Assembly: GCA_009760855.2 (NCBI GenBank)
Contig: WPIO01000067.1
Span: forward strand, 683,501 to 747,500
Direction: 5' to 3'
DNA: 64,000 nt
Source of the DNA: Cristatella mucedo
Taxonomy: Eukaryota; Bryozoa; Phylactolaemata; Cristatellidae
Shown here: piece after piece, positions 1 through 11,616 of the stretch
How the letters are laid out: the number at the start of each line of letters is the position of its first letter
How positions within the stretch are numbered: position 1 is the stretch's first letter
The notes under the pieces: model-generated
Seen by the model: only the letters and a program-made list of their open reading frames with translations
Told to the model about the DNA's origin: nothing
The model's database searches: none
Made by a program: the position numbers and the translations under genes

Positions 1-1271
1 CTAACTATACACAGTTAGACCTCCCTGCCTGCTATAATAAAAGCAAACGAATGATCCTGTACAAACCGCGGCTTAATCTGTTGTACAGAAAACACATTCA
101 TTTGCATTTGTTAATGGTTTCCAGTGCCCTTATAACCGTTTTCCATCGAGGTCTTTCTTATAGGATTCATTACGTTTGTGCCATCACGTGGGTTTACGTC
201 TGCTGTCAGACTAAAATAACTACCAAACTCATTACCTATTCACAGAAGTTATGGAATCTTTTTTTTCGACCACCTCTTGATCGGCCGATATTTGAAAAAC
301 AATTTCTCAATTTTTTAAATGACGAGTAATTCCCAATACAAATTATGTATTCGCAGCACTTTGTTTAGGTGGCTTCCTTCCTCTTTATTTTAAAATTATG
401 GGCTTGCCAATACCTTAAGTATTCGTAAACTTATATAGTAGCTGACATGGTAGCTGGCTTGAATAAAGGTGAGCAATTACTCATTGAAAACGAAAATTAA
501 TCGTAATAAAAAAAAGCTGTTGCCCCTTTCCCTGCGAGAAAGTTGAGGTATGCATTGCAGACCTGGGTGCTTCCTTAGATGCCTAGGAACTGTTTTTTGC
601 TAAATTAGATCACGACTGGACTTGTTTCACATTAGTTCAAAGGTGATACGGAGAAGAGTGCTTGATGGGTAAAGAGCTGACTCGGACTGAATTGTTGGTA
701 CCAAACTTGCGTTTTAACAAGACGCTGCGAAAAGATGCTTTTAGTTGTAGCTGTAAGTTCCTATTTGTGGTCAGCTTTCAGGTTTACATAGTTCGAGTCG
801 GAGAATGCTTACTCCTTCACGTTCACTTCTAAGAAACAGTCGGACCATTCTTTAAATGTTCTTTCATTCAAATTTGCGTACACTTGATTTGGAAAAGTAA
901 GAGTTTTTTCGCTAGTTTTGAGAGAACCTTATCTAAGTAACGTGATTTGTGGAGGCACCTGTATTGTGGCCCTGCCACTCCTTCAATGGAGAAGCAGCGG
1001 CCGAGTTGAGGTGCAAGAAACCATGCAATTAGGCAGTCTGTGCATGAGCTAGCAAGAGATGGTAGTCAGCTAAAGGCAGCCAACTGAAGGCAATGAGTCT
1101 TTTCTAGCCATCGTACAAATATAATGGTTAGCTACACAGTTTATATTGGTTCCCTCCGACTAAGAATAAATTCATGCTTTGTATTTGCATCCTCAGATGC
1201 AGTCTGTAGGCTAAAGTTTATTTCGCTGATAGGCAGCATGGCTTTGAGCTCTCTACAGACAACTCCAGCAT

Positions 1272-1344
1272 AACACACATACACCTACACACACCCACAC
1301 ACACACACACATACACACACACACACACACACGCACACACACAC
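1272..1344. repeat. CA microsatellite (interrupted)
   Basis: (CA)n with a few AT, CC and CG interruptions. Confidence 0.9.
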
Positions 1345-2278
1345 TTATTCCTTGCGGCTTGGTTGGGATGCAGAGCTGAATTACTTACTTTCAAATTGTG
1401 CTTAAAATCGGTAGTGTCGTGAAAGGCCGCTGTCGGCTGAGGGCCGGACAGCTGCGTTCTAGAGGGCTTGGGGCTCCAGCAAGAATATTTGTCTTAATAA
1501 ACACGCTTTAGCATTGTTTGTTATCACCTAGGTTCTGACGAGGAAAGCTTTAAATTCTAATCTATTTCGACGCGAAATTGAGTATAAACATACAATTGAC
1601 GGAAGCAGCACTTTCATCATTTAACAGCATCAGATACTAAGGCCAAGTTTCTGACTCGGTTCACGAAGTTGGCCAACAGGCTACGAGTAGAGGATTTAGG
1701 AAATGTTCTGCCACTTTTTCTTACTCATGTGGCCTAGACTGTATATGAAGGCGTCCCTGAGGCAGTTCAGGAGGGTAAAGCAGACCTGCTTACATTCGGC
1801 TTTACCCAAATTTAAGTAAATTAACTATTATCTCTGTCATACCGACTATTCAATTCTGCATCAAAGCAGACAGCGCACCTGACAAATAAAATGACACTTT
1901 ATTAAGTCTGAGCTTAAAGACGTAACTGGTGTAAACGGTGTAAGAGTATTTAACCTCTAAAGGGTTGACAGGCGATCAAGCTGCTTCTTCTGAAAGATGT
2001 CCTCCAAAGCTAGTGGTGTCAGATTGGTCCGAAGGTCGTCTATTTGTCACTTGAGCATAGAGAAGAGAACTGAGAGAGATCAACAGACGCAGTGTTGGCG
2101 AAAACAGTTACCAATCGACAGCAGCACTGACACAGGGGCTTGCATGAAGATTCAGGAGAGAGACGTTAAAGGTCATCCCAAGCTGTATTGAAATCCGTCG
2201 ACTGGTTGTGCCTGACATCAGCTGCCTTGGTGGCATCAATAGCCACAAGATGGTGATGTGCCTGCTCAACAGGCTCAA

Positions 2279-2590
2279 TTATAGGTGCAGTCCTAACTGG
2301 GCTAGGTGATCTCGGTGATGATCAAGGACACAATTATTGAAGTTAGGTGAACGATGTGGGAGCAGCTCAGCAGTCCCCAACGGAGGTGCCTTACAAGCTG
2401 CCGCATTATTGGAGCTGTCGAGTTCCGCTCGGACTTGCTTCATTCCTTGAACCATGCTCATCATAAACGTGCATAATTTTGTGAGCACTGCACGACGACT
2501 GCAATTGTTATTAAGCGCATTAATATGGTTGCAGATTAACATCTTCTGGCTGTCAATATATTCTTGAACCGAATGAAACGGAATACTTAA
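2279..2590 (-). other. Unassigned minus-strand open frame, coiled-coil-like
   Basis: An open frame runs from just inside a TAG near 2597 down to TAA at 2279. It reads FHSVQEYIDSQKMLICNHI, then NALNNNCSRRAVLTKLCTF and MVQGMKQVRAELDSSNNAAA. Regular hydrophobic spacing suggests a helical segment. It could be a gag-like transposon remnant or a stray exon. No domain recognised, no flanking exon found. Confidence 0.2.
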
Positions 2591-3059
2591 TCGCTAAACT
2601 CCGATCGGGTCTAACGCCTGATTTTCGCCCGTTAGGTCAATTGTGAATAAATAAGGTAGATGGGCAATCAGCTTCTTGATCTCAGAACGTTGCCGGGCAA
2701 TGGTAGATCCAGCTGATACAGCTTGTTGAATGTAACTTTAAAAACCCTGCACACAGCTGCAACCACTAAGGCCGTAATCCAACACTCCATGTCTGGAGCA
2801 CTATCGAATTGGTTCCCCTGAATATGCTGGAAAACTCAAATGCATTGTTGCTGCAACCTCGACAATTAATTGCCTATGGGAAGCCAAAAGTCGGCTTGCT
2901 TCGGTCACATAGAGTGCATCTCAAGTTCTCTTAGCAAGGGGGTCCTTGCTGAATATTAAAGGACGTCTGGCTATCAAAGTTATCACCAGGTTTCACGCTG
3001 CATGCAAACACTGATGCTTTTCTTGCTAATGCATTGGAAAAAAATTGAGCCACGTCAAT

Positions 3060-3293
3060 ATGGGTACTGGTGGTGCGAAAGGTATTTACTTAGAGAGTAA
3101 GGGTGACGGTAGTGGAAGGAATCTCTCTGATGATGACACTGGCTCTGCTCAGTGCCGTGGCGTGGCAACTGTTGATGCCCTGCATGAAATATACAGAGAA
3201 TGGTGGTTAGAAACGAAACAAAGGACGTTTCAACTTAGACAGACTGCTGTATTATGTAAGAGACCTAATAACGAGGGTTTCGTACTAGCTAAG
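3060..3293 (+). CDS. Candidate plus-strand exon, unrecognised
   Basis: ATG at 3060 opens 78 codons (MGTGGAKGIYLESKGDGSG..., then ALHEIYREWWLETKQRTFQL, ending EGFVLAK) that stop exactly at a consensus donor, AAG followed by GTAAGT (3294-3299). The composition is protein-like: a Gly/Asp-rich start, then an amphipathic Trp/Arg/Gln segment. I found no convincing next exon and no known domain. It may instead be a transposon fragment. Confidence 0.3.
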
Positions 3294-3599
3294 GTAAGTG
3301 CTACCCATTGCAAGCAACATTGCCTTGACTGGTCAAGCTGTAACTCTTTGGGAACCGCGTAAACTATCGAGGTTTTATCTTTTGATTCTTTTTATTTGGT
3401 CATAATTTTTTTCCTCGGGTGTGCATGCACGTGTTTGTGTGTACGTTTGCATGTGAGCGTATCACCAAGTGATTAATGAAACTACTTATGAGAATCTGAC
3501 AGCAGTGACAAACCAACGCGAATAGGGTAGTGAAAGAACAATTATGAAGATCGAAGCTCGATTTTTGTTCACAGATTTGTGAGGCCTGCAGTCATCATC

Positions 3600-4620
3600 T
3601 CTCGCATCATTGACTGCCTAGCGCCGCACTAGCAACGGCTTAATTTTAGCACCAACAACAAATGCTCGGCGGGTAAGAGCACCTGCTTGGTAATAGAACG
3701 AGAGCCTAATTGAGAGCCAGGAAGCTCTGGGACCAGCTGTAGCGATTTGGCCCTTGAAAATGGTCTGCTACGCGCAGGAGCGGCTGATTGATGCTGGCTG
3801 GCATGTAAAAAAACATCCGCCGTAACTCTTTCCAAAAAGAATCATCTGGAAACTGTTCGGCGTTCAAGCTGCACTGGGTTCCTCAGCCTGTGGTCGAGTG
3901 ACCATATGAATTCCTTACCGTAACGGCCGGCAGAGCCGGGCCCAATACTGCTAAACTCTTGCCCCCGTTGTCTCAGCGTCAGGTATTTGAGAGTTGAGCG
4001 AAGCTCGCTCCGGGTCTTCCAATCGGTTTCCATTCATTCCTCGGCTTTGATTCGAAGCAGTTGCCGGTAGCTACGGGACTAGCCTCTCAGAACGCGAGAT
4101 CGGGCGGGGGTGAACTGTTCGCTGGCCAACGACCCGACAGGATGAGACAGCTCCAGGAGAACTTGGTGGACACCGCCGAACACTGTCGCATTGCATCCGA
4201 GCTCTCATTCTGTATTTCTTTTGTTTTCTGTGTGTATGTGAGCACGCGGTCTCTCCTTAAGAATTTGCCGGTGACAACTACATGGGCTTGATGTTGTATG
4301 AGATATTCTGTTGGTTTAAGCACCTCCATCTATTGGTGTCATTCCACACTAAAGGCACCGGTAGCCTAAGTGCACAAATGGTATTTTTTCTTTACCAAGA
4401 GTTCTTGACGTAGAATTTGAGGTGCTACGGACTGGGCGGTGGAAGCGGAGCCCAAGTTCTCCCTTCAGAGTCATGGCTCCTGGATTCCGGCTCCTCGCAC
4501 TATTTGGGTCTTGCCCTGCAATAGACGTTGGTAGCTTAAGTGCTTGGGCGCATTTCTCCACTACAGTGCTTGTGCTGTTGAGTGATTCTGAGGAGTGTGG
4601 AGATAAAACTTTGGCTATAC
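3600..4620. repeat. GC-rich repeat-like block, possible SINE/TE remnants
   Basis: More GC-rich than its surroundings, with short open frames on both strands and no conserved domain. At 3665-3690 the sequence 'tgctcggcgggtaagagcacctgctt' resembles a tRNA D-arm/A-box. Two related 'ggtagc(c/t)taagtgc' motifs flank 4350-4560. No clear B-box was found, so the SINE reading is weak. Confidence 0.3.
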
Positions 4621-4836
4621 TTGCAGCAACAATTTGAGCTGGCGAAAAAGCTTAGTAAAGTCTCTATTCGTCTGTGTTTGCCTCTAATTCAAGCAGTAGA
4701 CTCACGAAACCCCTCTAGTAACGGTAAGCAGTTGGGCACCCGAAGCACTCGTTTCGTGGCGGCCTGCTTATTGCATGTAGACGCGAACCAAACAGCACTC
4801 GGCTGTAGGTTAGGCAGCAAGGCAACCGTTGCTATA

Positions 4837-4925
4837 AATAATAATAATAATAATGTACTTGATAAAGCGCCCTCAGAGAACTTAATCTCTTTCTAGGCGC
4901 TTTAAATTTGCTGCAAAGGGATTAT
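4837..4925 (-). mobile_element. CR1/L2-like family I, 3'-end fragment
   Basis: An (AAT)n run followed by the family-I tail 'gcgccctcagagaac...tctttctaggcgcttt...tttgctgcaaag'. The same tail ends at least ten copies in the window, as expected for 5'-truncated non-LTR insertions with a microsatellite 3' end. Confidence 0.6.
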
Positions 4926-5179
4926 CTAGGTAATCACTATTCTTAGTTGCCGAGTTTTTGCATTATCCGGCTCTTGTATCTTTGTATTTATATTGGTTAC
5001 GGAATCCTTGCTTATGCACAGGTGCAGCTCTCAGGTTAGACGCGACACTAGATCTCGCCTTAGTGGGCTTGAGTTGGGTACCTGAGCAACCCATTGACGG
5101 CGTAGCAACGAAACGTAGCAACCCGTAGCGGGCGGATGTAGCCAGGCAGAACGGGGTGGGAGACCCAGTAGTTAACCGT

Positions 5180-5690
5180 GAGTGGAGCAAGGTGCCAGTC
5201 GGACAGTGGGGGTCGGCGAGTCTACTGAGCGGCTTGGGGCAGGCGACGAGCTAGCAGGATGAGGAATCACTAATGTACCCCGTTAGAGAAAGAGCTAGAA
5301 TAGGGCAAGCAGGCGTAGGAGCCGTCTGATAAAGTGCACTTGGATGCAAATAAGCCAGAGAACGATCCCCAAGAGCTGGGTCCGAGTGAATAGTAGCAAC
5401 GGGTTCGATCAAAACGTTTAGACGAGGCAGACTATAAGAGAGACAACTGACTGAGCTCAGGGATGCTTTCGTAGTCGATGCAAGACTACGCTGCGAGAGC
5501 TGGAGAGTCGAACCGACAGCAACGTACAGCTAAGTGCGACTAAGTCGCTACTAACAGACCAGCACTAAACTTTGGCTTTTTATACCCAGTTGTGGCTGCG
5601 TGTGTTTTATCCACACTGCAGTGGTGCATAGCCCAGAGTCCACCAATACAGAACCGGGAAACAAACGCCTGTGGGGCTGCACTTCGTTTT
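5180..5690 (-). repeat. Possible LTR-like element with TATA box
   Basis: The minus strand has a TATAAAAAG (5576-5584) inside a GC-richer block. Downstream are a 13-nt palindrome GCGACTAAGTCGC (5536-5548) and a 7-bp hairpin CGTAGTC/GACTACG (5470-5476 with 5484-5490). This layout resembles an isolated LTR promoter. No second LTR or coding remnant is visible, so this is tentative. Confidence 0.25.
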
Positions 5691-5699
5691 AACTTGAAC

Positions 5700-6838
5700 A
5701 AGTGAGTTATGATTAGATTTAAGTTGTGAGTTGTTGATATATAATCGCTTTCATCGTGTTAACAAAATCATTCGTTTAAATCGTGCCGGATTAGGTCTTG
5801 TTTTTGGCGTTTCTAGTGGATTTTTGGGATTTCTGACATACTGGAGATTACTTCATTTTTTGGCGCTTGAAAATATTCTCATGATGGAAAAAAAAACCAT
5901 TTCTCTAGTTAAAAAATATATAATGGCTAGATAAACATGCTTAGTTTTGTATGCCATGAGCATAGATGCTTTGGGAGGTGTGAAAATTGCATTAGCTTTG
6001 AGACAAGTTAAGGGCGTTCAAAGAATTCCTGAAGTCACTTGAGATGGCTCTTGTTGATCACTAATATCGTCTGAAACTGCAGAGATGCGTGAGATTAAAA
6101 CGTCTGCATACGTTTGTTGTGCCCTTTATTGCCTTTGAAAGGAAATAATGACGGTCAAAGATCTTCCTAGGTCAGTTCAATGACAACGTCGCAGAGTCAG
6201 CAATACCTGATCTCTGATGCCTCACATATATATGTCCAAAGGCGAATTCTTCTTTTGTTCAGAATAGGCTTAGGGACATACCGTATAGTCATGTAAGCGG
6301 TTCTAGTAAAACAGAAAATGGCCTTGGTCGAGGCATCTTTTCTTTACAAATGCAATACTCACTGCTCAGAATAACTTTCCGACTTTTCTCTAATCGTCCC
6401 TCACGTTACATTGAGCTTCACTACTGCAGTGTGTGCAACAAGAAGAACCGGGACCATTCCTAATTCATGTGCCGTCAAAGGGGCTATTAGTCTCGTTTTG
6501 GTCTCTACATTCCAGCTATAAGAGCCATTGAAAGAAGTCCGCTTTAGGTATTCTTAGATGTAGCTTAAAATGCTGTTCGTGACGATAAATGCTATCCTGG
6601 TTGTGCACAAAACCATGATTTAAGCAAGACTTTGTCTGTAGGGCCCAAGGTAATTGACGGTTCCATGAATAATAATTTATAGAGCAATTTCTGCATTTCG
6701 CATTCAAAATCACCACCATACTAAAGTAAGTAATACAGTGCGAGCCTGCCCCAGCTCAGTACCGTCTTGTGAATTAAAAGATGTATTGAATTCTTCATCA
6801 CTAAAGGCTAACTTTTAGGAACGACGCGGGCTCGTTCA

Positions 6839-6911
<73 letters not shown>

Positions 6912-8880
6912 GCGCGCATATACGCACGCATTGTATTTAATATAGTCCCAATAAAAGATAACAAAGAATTTGAGAAATGATAACGAGCAATTAACTCTAT
7001 AGCGATTGACTTTGCCCTATTGTACAAATATCCCGGTAACACCAGTGACTTTAAAATTAGTGACTATCGCCACCCTATCTCAAAACCCACGGAAGAATCT
7101 GAGGTTTGTTAGCGATATGTAGGCGCGTCTGAAGATGGAGCCTCATTCCATTCATTGATCAAAAAAGTTCAGGGCCGCTTGCAGCCAGTACGCCAGTATT
7201 GTCCAAGATCAATAAATGCTCCTACTTGGTGACCCATCTTCAATACGCCCAATAGTCGCACCTTTAAAGACTCCTGGTTTCGTCAGTTTCTGGCCATGCC
7301 GTTCTGGGTCACATCTCCTACAGTAAAGCTTCCCAAGGTAAAGAGCGGGATTCATTAGGCCGCAGTCTTTATCTTGAGATAACTTAATACGGGGCCAAAT
7401 AGCCATACAATGAAGCCATTTCTCAGTTTGCAGCTCACAGTTCTATAACTAATTTTGTGTTTGCAACTTATTGGCTACTTTTAATGTTGACTGGCACTAA
7501 ATTATTTCATTAGGCTATTGAACAGTTACTCCTAGACCAGCTGGAGAGTGCTAAACAACCTAGAAGCCGACATATGATCACCGTGCTGAGAAAAATATCT
7601 TGTGTTGGCAGTATTTATTGTTAGACTGGATGATGGGGACCGAAGACACTTTAATTAATGCAGCCGAAATGCGATCTTATCAATTTCTATTTTAGATGTT
7701 TCACAGATAGAGAGCAACCGGATCCAAGGCACTGTGTGCTGAATACATTTGGGACAGCACTATTAGTGGCTAGCAGTAAAGTGACAGCCGTTTCGAGCCC
7801 AATGGCTACTCGGAATTTCCTTTTTCTTAGTGTTGCAAAACATTGTCAATCTCGGTAGTCAATCCAAAGCAATGACTTGCGGTCTCTCTTCCTGAAATAC
7901 AGATGCGTTTACCAATAATGGTATAGTCCACTAATTTATGAGTAGTCTCTCCTGCTTTGTGCCCTAGTTGGATCCGTCAAATTTATCCTAGTGGTTATTG
8001 AGACAATTTTTGTAGCTTCATTAAGCTCTTATCCCGGTGATGTTTGGAATTCAAATTTATACACCCGCGTGGCACATAGCCTAGATGAACATCAAAAGAA
8101 GAGGCTGATCACGTGGCTGATCAGTACAAACAGGAAGATAAACTAGATTTTGAATCGAAAGGTCTGACCCGATATTTGAAATGGCCGCTCAATAATAACA
8201 ATGAAAAGAAGATGAGATGGAACCAAGCTGTCACAATCGATGGTACTTTACAAAGAAAGAGAGTAACTTTCATAGAGCGGAGAATTTATGGCTCTCAGTT
8301 TCAGACTATTAGTGGGCTTGAGCAGTGGTAGTCTGCACAGACGCAGTGAACATGAGTGCAAGTCTTTTATTTTTGTAAGATTATCTTGGGAAGAACCATA
8401 GAGGAACATTTACCTTTACGAAAGTGCAGCACATGTGGTGCCACTGTAATCAAGCCCATTAAATTACTCGTCCAACGTGAACAACTTGCCCTTGGGCTAT
8501 ACTAGGCTGTAATGCGAGATTGAAATTGTAGTCTTTGGACAGTGCAAGGTGAGGCAACCGATCTGAATGGGTGAGTCACACTACGAATAGGCTCGGATGT
8601 CTTCTCGTTACCGTTAGAGCCTAACCAAGCCCTGATGGTCGAGCTTTGCTCCCGTTTTGTGAAAATTGGTTAGGGGTAGCCGCAAAGCAGTGGCAATCTA
8701 GTGGTTGCCTTATTCACAGCTTAACTAATCAAGCAGGAAGTGTTTACCTCAGTATATTTCAGAGAAACAATACCAAAAATGCTTATCCCAGCTCACATTC
8801 CTGTTCCCTCTGGTGCAAATCTTTTGAGATAAAAAAACTCGTTTAAAAGCATATCAAACAAGTCAATGCTGATACCAAGA
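5700..8880. other. Intergenic, downstream of the multi-Ig gene
   Basis: No convincing gene. It contains a pure CA tract (6839-6908). Short frames at 7209-7406 (minus; includes YCRRCDPERHG) and 8113-8331 (plus) look protein-like but have no splice partners or recognised domains. Confidence 0.45.
6839..6908. repeat. CA microsatellite (pure, about 35 copies)
   Basis: Uninterrupted CA dinucleotide run followed by a short CG run (to 6917). Confidence 0.95.
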
Positions 8881-8901
8881 TGATTTCCTTTGCACCAAGA
8901 C

Positions 8902-8907
8902 TTTATT
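8902..8907 (-). promoter_or_regulatory. AATAAA poly(A) signal of the multi-Ig gene
   Basis: AATAAA on the minus strand, about 180 nt after the TGA of exon 36. It gives a short 3' UTR ending near 8880-8890. Its position agrees with exon 36 being the true last exon. Confidence 0.65.
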
Positions 8908-9086
8908 TTATAGACCATTACCATTAACCATTCACGAGCTGTCAGACAACTTATGTAGCCTCAGTGCAAGCATTCGCTGGCTCGTATGCAAGCTGCATCT
9001 TGTCAAGTTGGTAGGCCATCCACCGTAAATACACTTGCTCACGACATAGGTATAAGTCGTTGGCACCCAATTAATGAATGGAAGTT

Positions 9087-9317
9087 TCACTTCCAATAAT
9101 CATCATCACGATGCCTAGGCTTGACAACCAATTTGATCTTCTTGGATGTCTTTGTTCCATAACGGTTCGAAGCAGTGCAAACGTATGTGTCTGTGTCGCC
9201 GAACCTAACTTCTGAAATTCTGCAAAAGATAGATTGTCAGACGTCGTGAGCCAGGGCACCATTTTTATTATCGTCCCTGATATAAACAGGTGCACACACA
9301 CATACACACACACACAT

Positions 9318-9350
<33 letters not shown>

Positions 9351-9377
9351 GATATATATATACATATTATATATATA

Positions 9378-9420
<43 letters not shown>

Positions 9421-11249
9421 CATAACAGTCTAGCCTCAGAGACACTTCTTGTCTGGCACAGCTTCCATGTACGTATTAAAGTATCGTGATTTACTGTCAA
9501 CTACTATAGGTCAGAGAGATAGGAAAACTAATGGCTGTGATCTAACTAATTGAAACCGAACTCATCGGAATAATAGTACCGAAGCTGAATGAAGCCTTTA
9601 TTTACGTTGTCGTGCAGCATTATGCCACACCCTGTCTTATACAATATATCATTATTCTAAAAGTAAGGAAGCAACCAAAACGAAAGTAATAACTGAAGAA
9701 CCATTAAAATTCAGCTACTTAACAGTTGAATACGAAACAGTTCGAGTCCTGGATGCTCACTGGGACCAGAATTTGCAATTCCTCATGATTTGCTCCACGA
9801 TGAATGAGAAGCCTGCTGGACTATATGGCTAGTTCAAAATTGTCATGCATTTCTGGCGAGCTCATCAGCAATTGAATAAATTAGGCGTCTAAAAGCTTTC
9901 TCTGAAATTTTGGCCAATTTTTATTAATCTGGGAGCAGTTATTCACTCTCGAGCCCTCTAGCAGAGCCATATTGTGGAGCTGAATTATTCATAATTATTT
10001 CAGAATTCATAATTATTTCAGAATTATTCATTATTAATTTCAAGCCATGTTCTGCAGCAGAATGATATAGAGAGGACAGGGAAAATCGTGCTCTCGACTG
10101 TCGTGCTCTCATTTTGGCAGCCTAAATCGCCTACATACATTAGTTACTCTGAGACACGTAACTAAGTCCTCGAAGGGAGGGAGGTGAGGAGATCCCAGAT
10201 CACGACAGAAGACGTATGCTCAATCTACATCTACATCTACATCTACATCTACAGTCACATCTACACTGGACAGTACTGCATTGCCAACATCGACTAGCGG
10301 TGACAGTCCTTTAATATCTTCAGCCACCGCACAAATGAAGCTGTTAGATAAGCAAGTAATAGTTGTGATAGCATATAGTCACGCCGTAGAGATGTCAAAT
10401 AGCAGTTTCCTTAGTAGTGCTTTATTTGAGAGAACATTTATACAACTACTGCTTACGGCTTGGAAGGCTATTGAGGATGAGCCTGCTTTGGTCGACTAAG
10501 CAATGTCTGTGATTATTCAATCACTTCATCAGATAGATAGTGCAAACGTCGAGCATAAAATCGTTTTATTCCTCACTACGCGGCGATATTGTCTCAAGAG
10601 TAAATTCTGGAGGAGTTCAGGTACTTTGTGTTGGCAAAATCTCGGCGCGATTTGCTTTGGGGATATGATACCTAAGTCCGAGTAAATACATTTGAGATCC
10701 TAAATACAATTTGGAATGAGCGCCTTGTTGGATTCTCTTGGTTGACAGTTGTGAAATTGTCTGCCTTAAGTTGCAAAATGTCATTTTTAGGCAACTCCTT
10801 AATAATTTTCAATTAGCAAGCAGAGAATTGATGTCGAGATTATTTACATAAAATGGAAGCTCAGTTACTGTCTCAATTTGGTTTGCAAATCTGAATATTG
10901 TACTCTCTCTATCGCATATACATTTGCCACTGATCAATTAAATATGCTTGTAATGAACTTCAAATCTTACAACACCATGCATTTTGCACCGATAGTGCAA
11001 TGAATAGAAACATTTACTTATTATTGTCCCTACATCACCAACCGGATCTGAAGAAACTTTGAAATTAATTCCTTGCAGAGTGGTTTCGGAGAAACCTTGC
11101 TCAATAATTGCACTACAATTTTACTGCGATTCATTACTAGCAAAAACCCTAAAAGTTAACCATAACTGGACTCTGAGACCTTTCAAGTTTTTATTTTTGC
11201 TTGTAAACTGTTTATGCCACAATCACAGATTCATACGCTTACACACATG

Positions 11250-11331
<82 letters not shown>

Positions 11332-11616
11332 CGCACACACAGGCTTGAGGTCTAACACACATGCACACACCCACACATATATAGACGGCCGCTTTTAGCT
11401 ATACGTCTTCCAAAATCTACCTGTCAAACTGACTTTGTACTTACACAAGTTTGTTTCCATCAACTGTGGCCCTTGCTGGTAAAGGTGCTAAGCGACTGCC
11501 CTTGTACCTTTTCCAGTCGAGCCTGGGAGCCGGGCTGCCATTGGCTTGGCATAGGAGGGTCACTTGGCGTTCAGCAGTAATCGTTGCAATCACTTCAATA
11601 TCTGAAGGGGCTTCTT
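9087..11616 (-). CDS. Ig17 (Z, unit 6) and C-terminal tail: exons 35 and 36
   Basis: Exon 35 is 11445-11616 (172 nt, acceptor TTTTTTTAG, donor GTAAGT); it is shorter than other Z first halves, mainly at the N-terminal leader. Exon 36 is 9087-9219 (acceptor TTTTGCAG) and ends at TGA 9087-9089. Residues 1703-1803. Motifs: [24 protein letters not shown], then [19 protein letters not shown] and the tail [11 protein letters not shown]. No hydrophobic segment follows, so the product is predicted soluble. The 2.2-kb intron between the exons has CT/CA and CA/TA tracts close to both ends. Confidence 0.88.

Larger units (their letters stand above)
1..3044. other. Left flank, no gene seen
   Basis: AT-rich non-coding sequence with a CA microsatellite (1272-1344) and the unassigned open frame at 2279-2590. 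Short open frames elsewhere lack splice context or domains. Confidence 0.5.
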
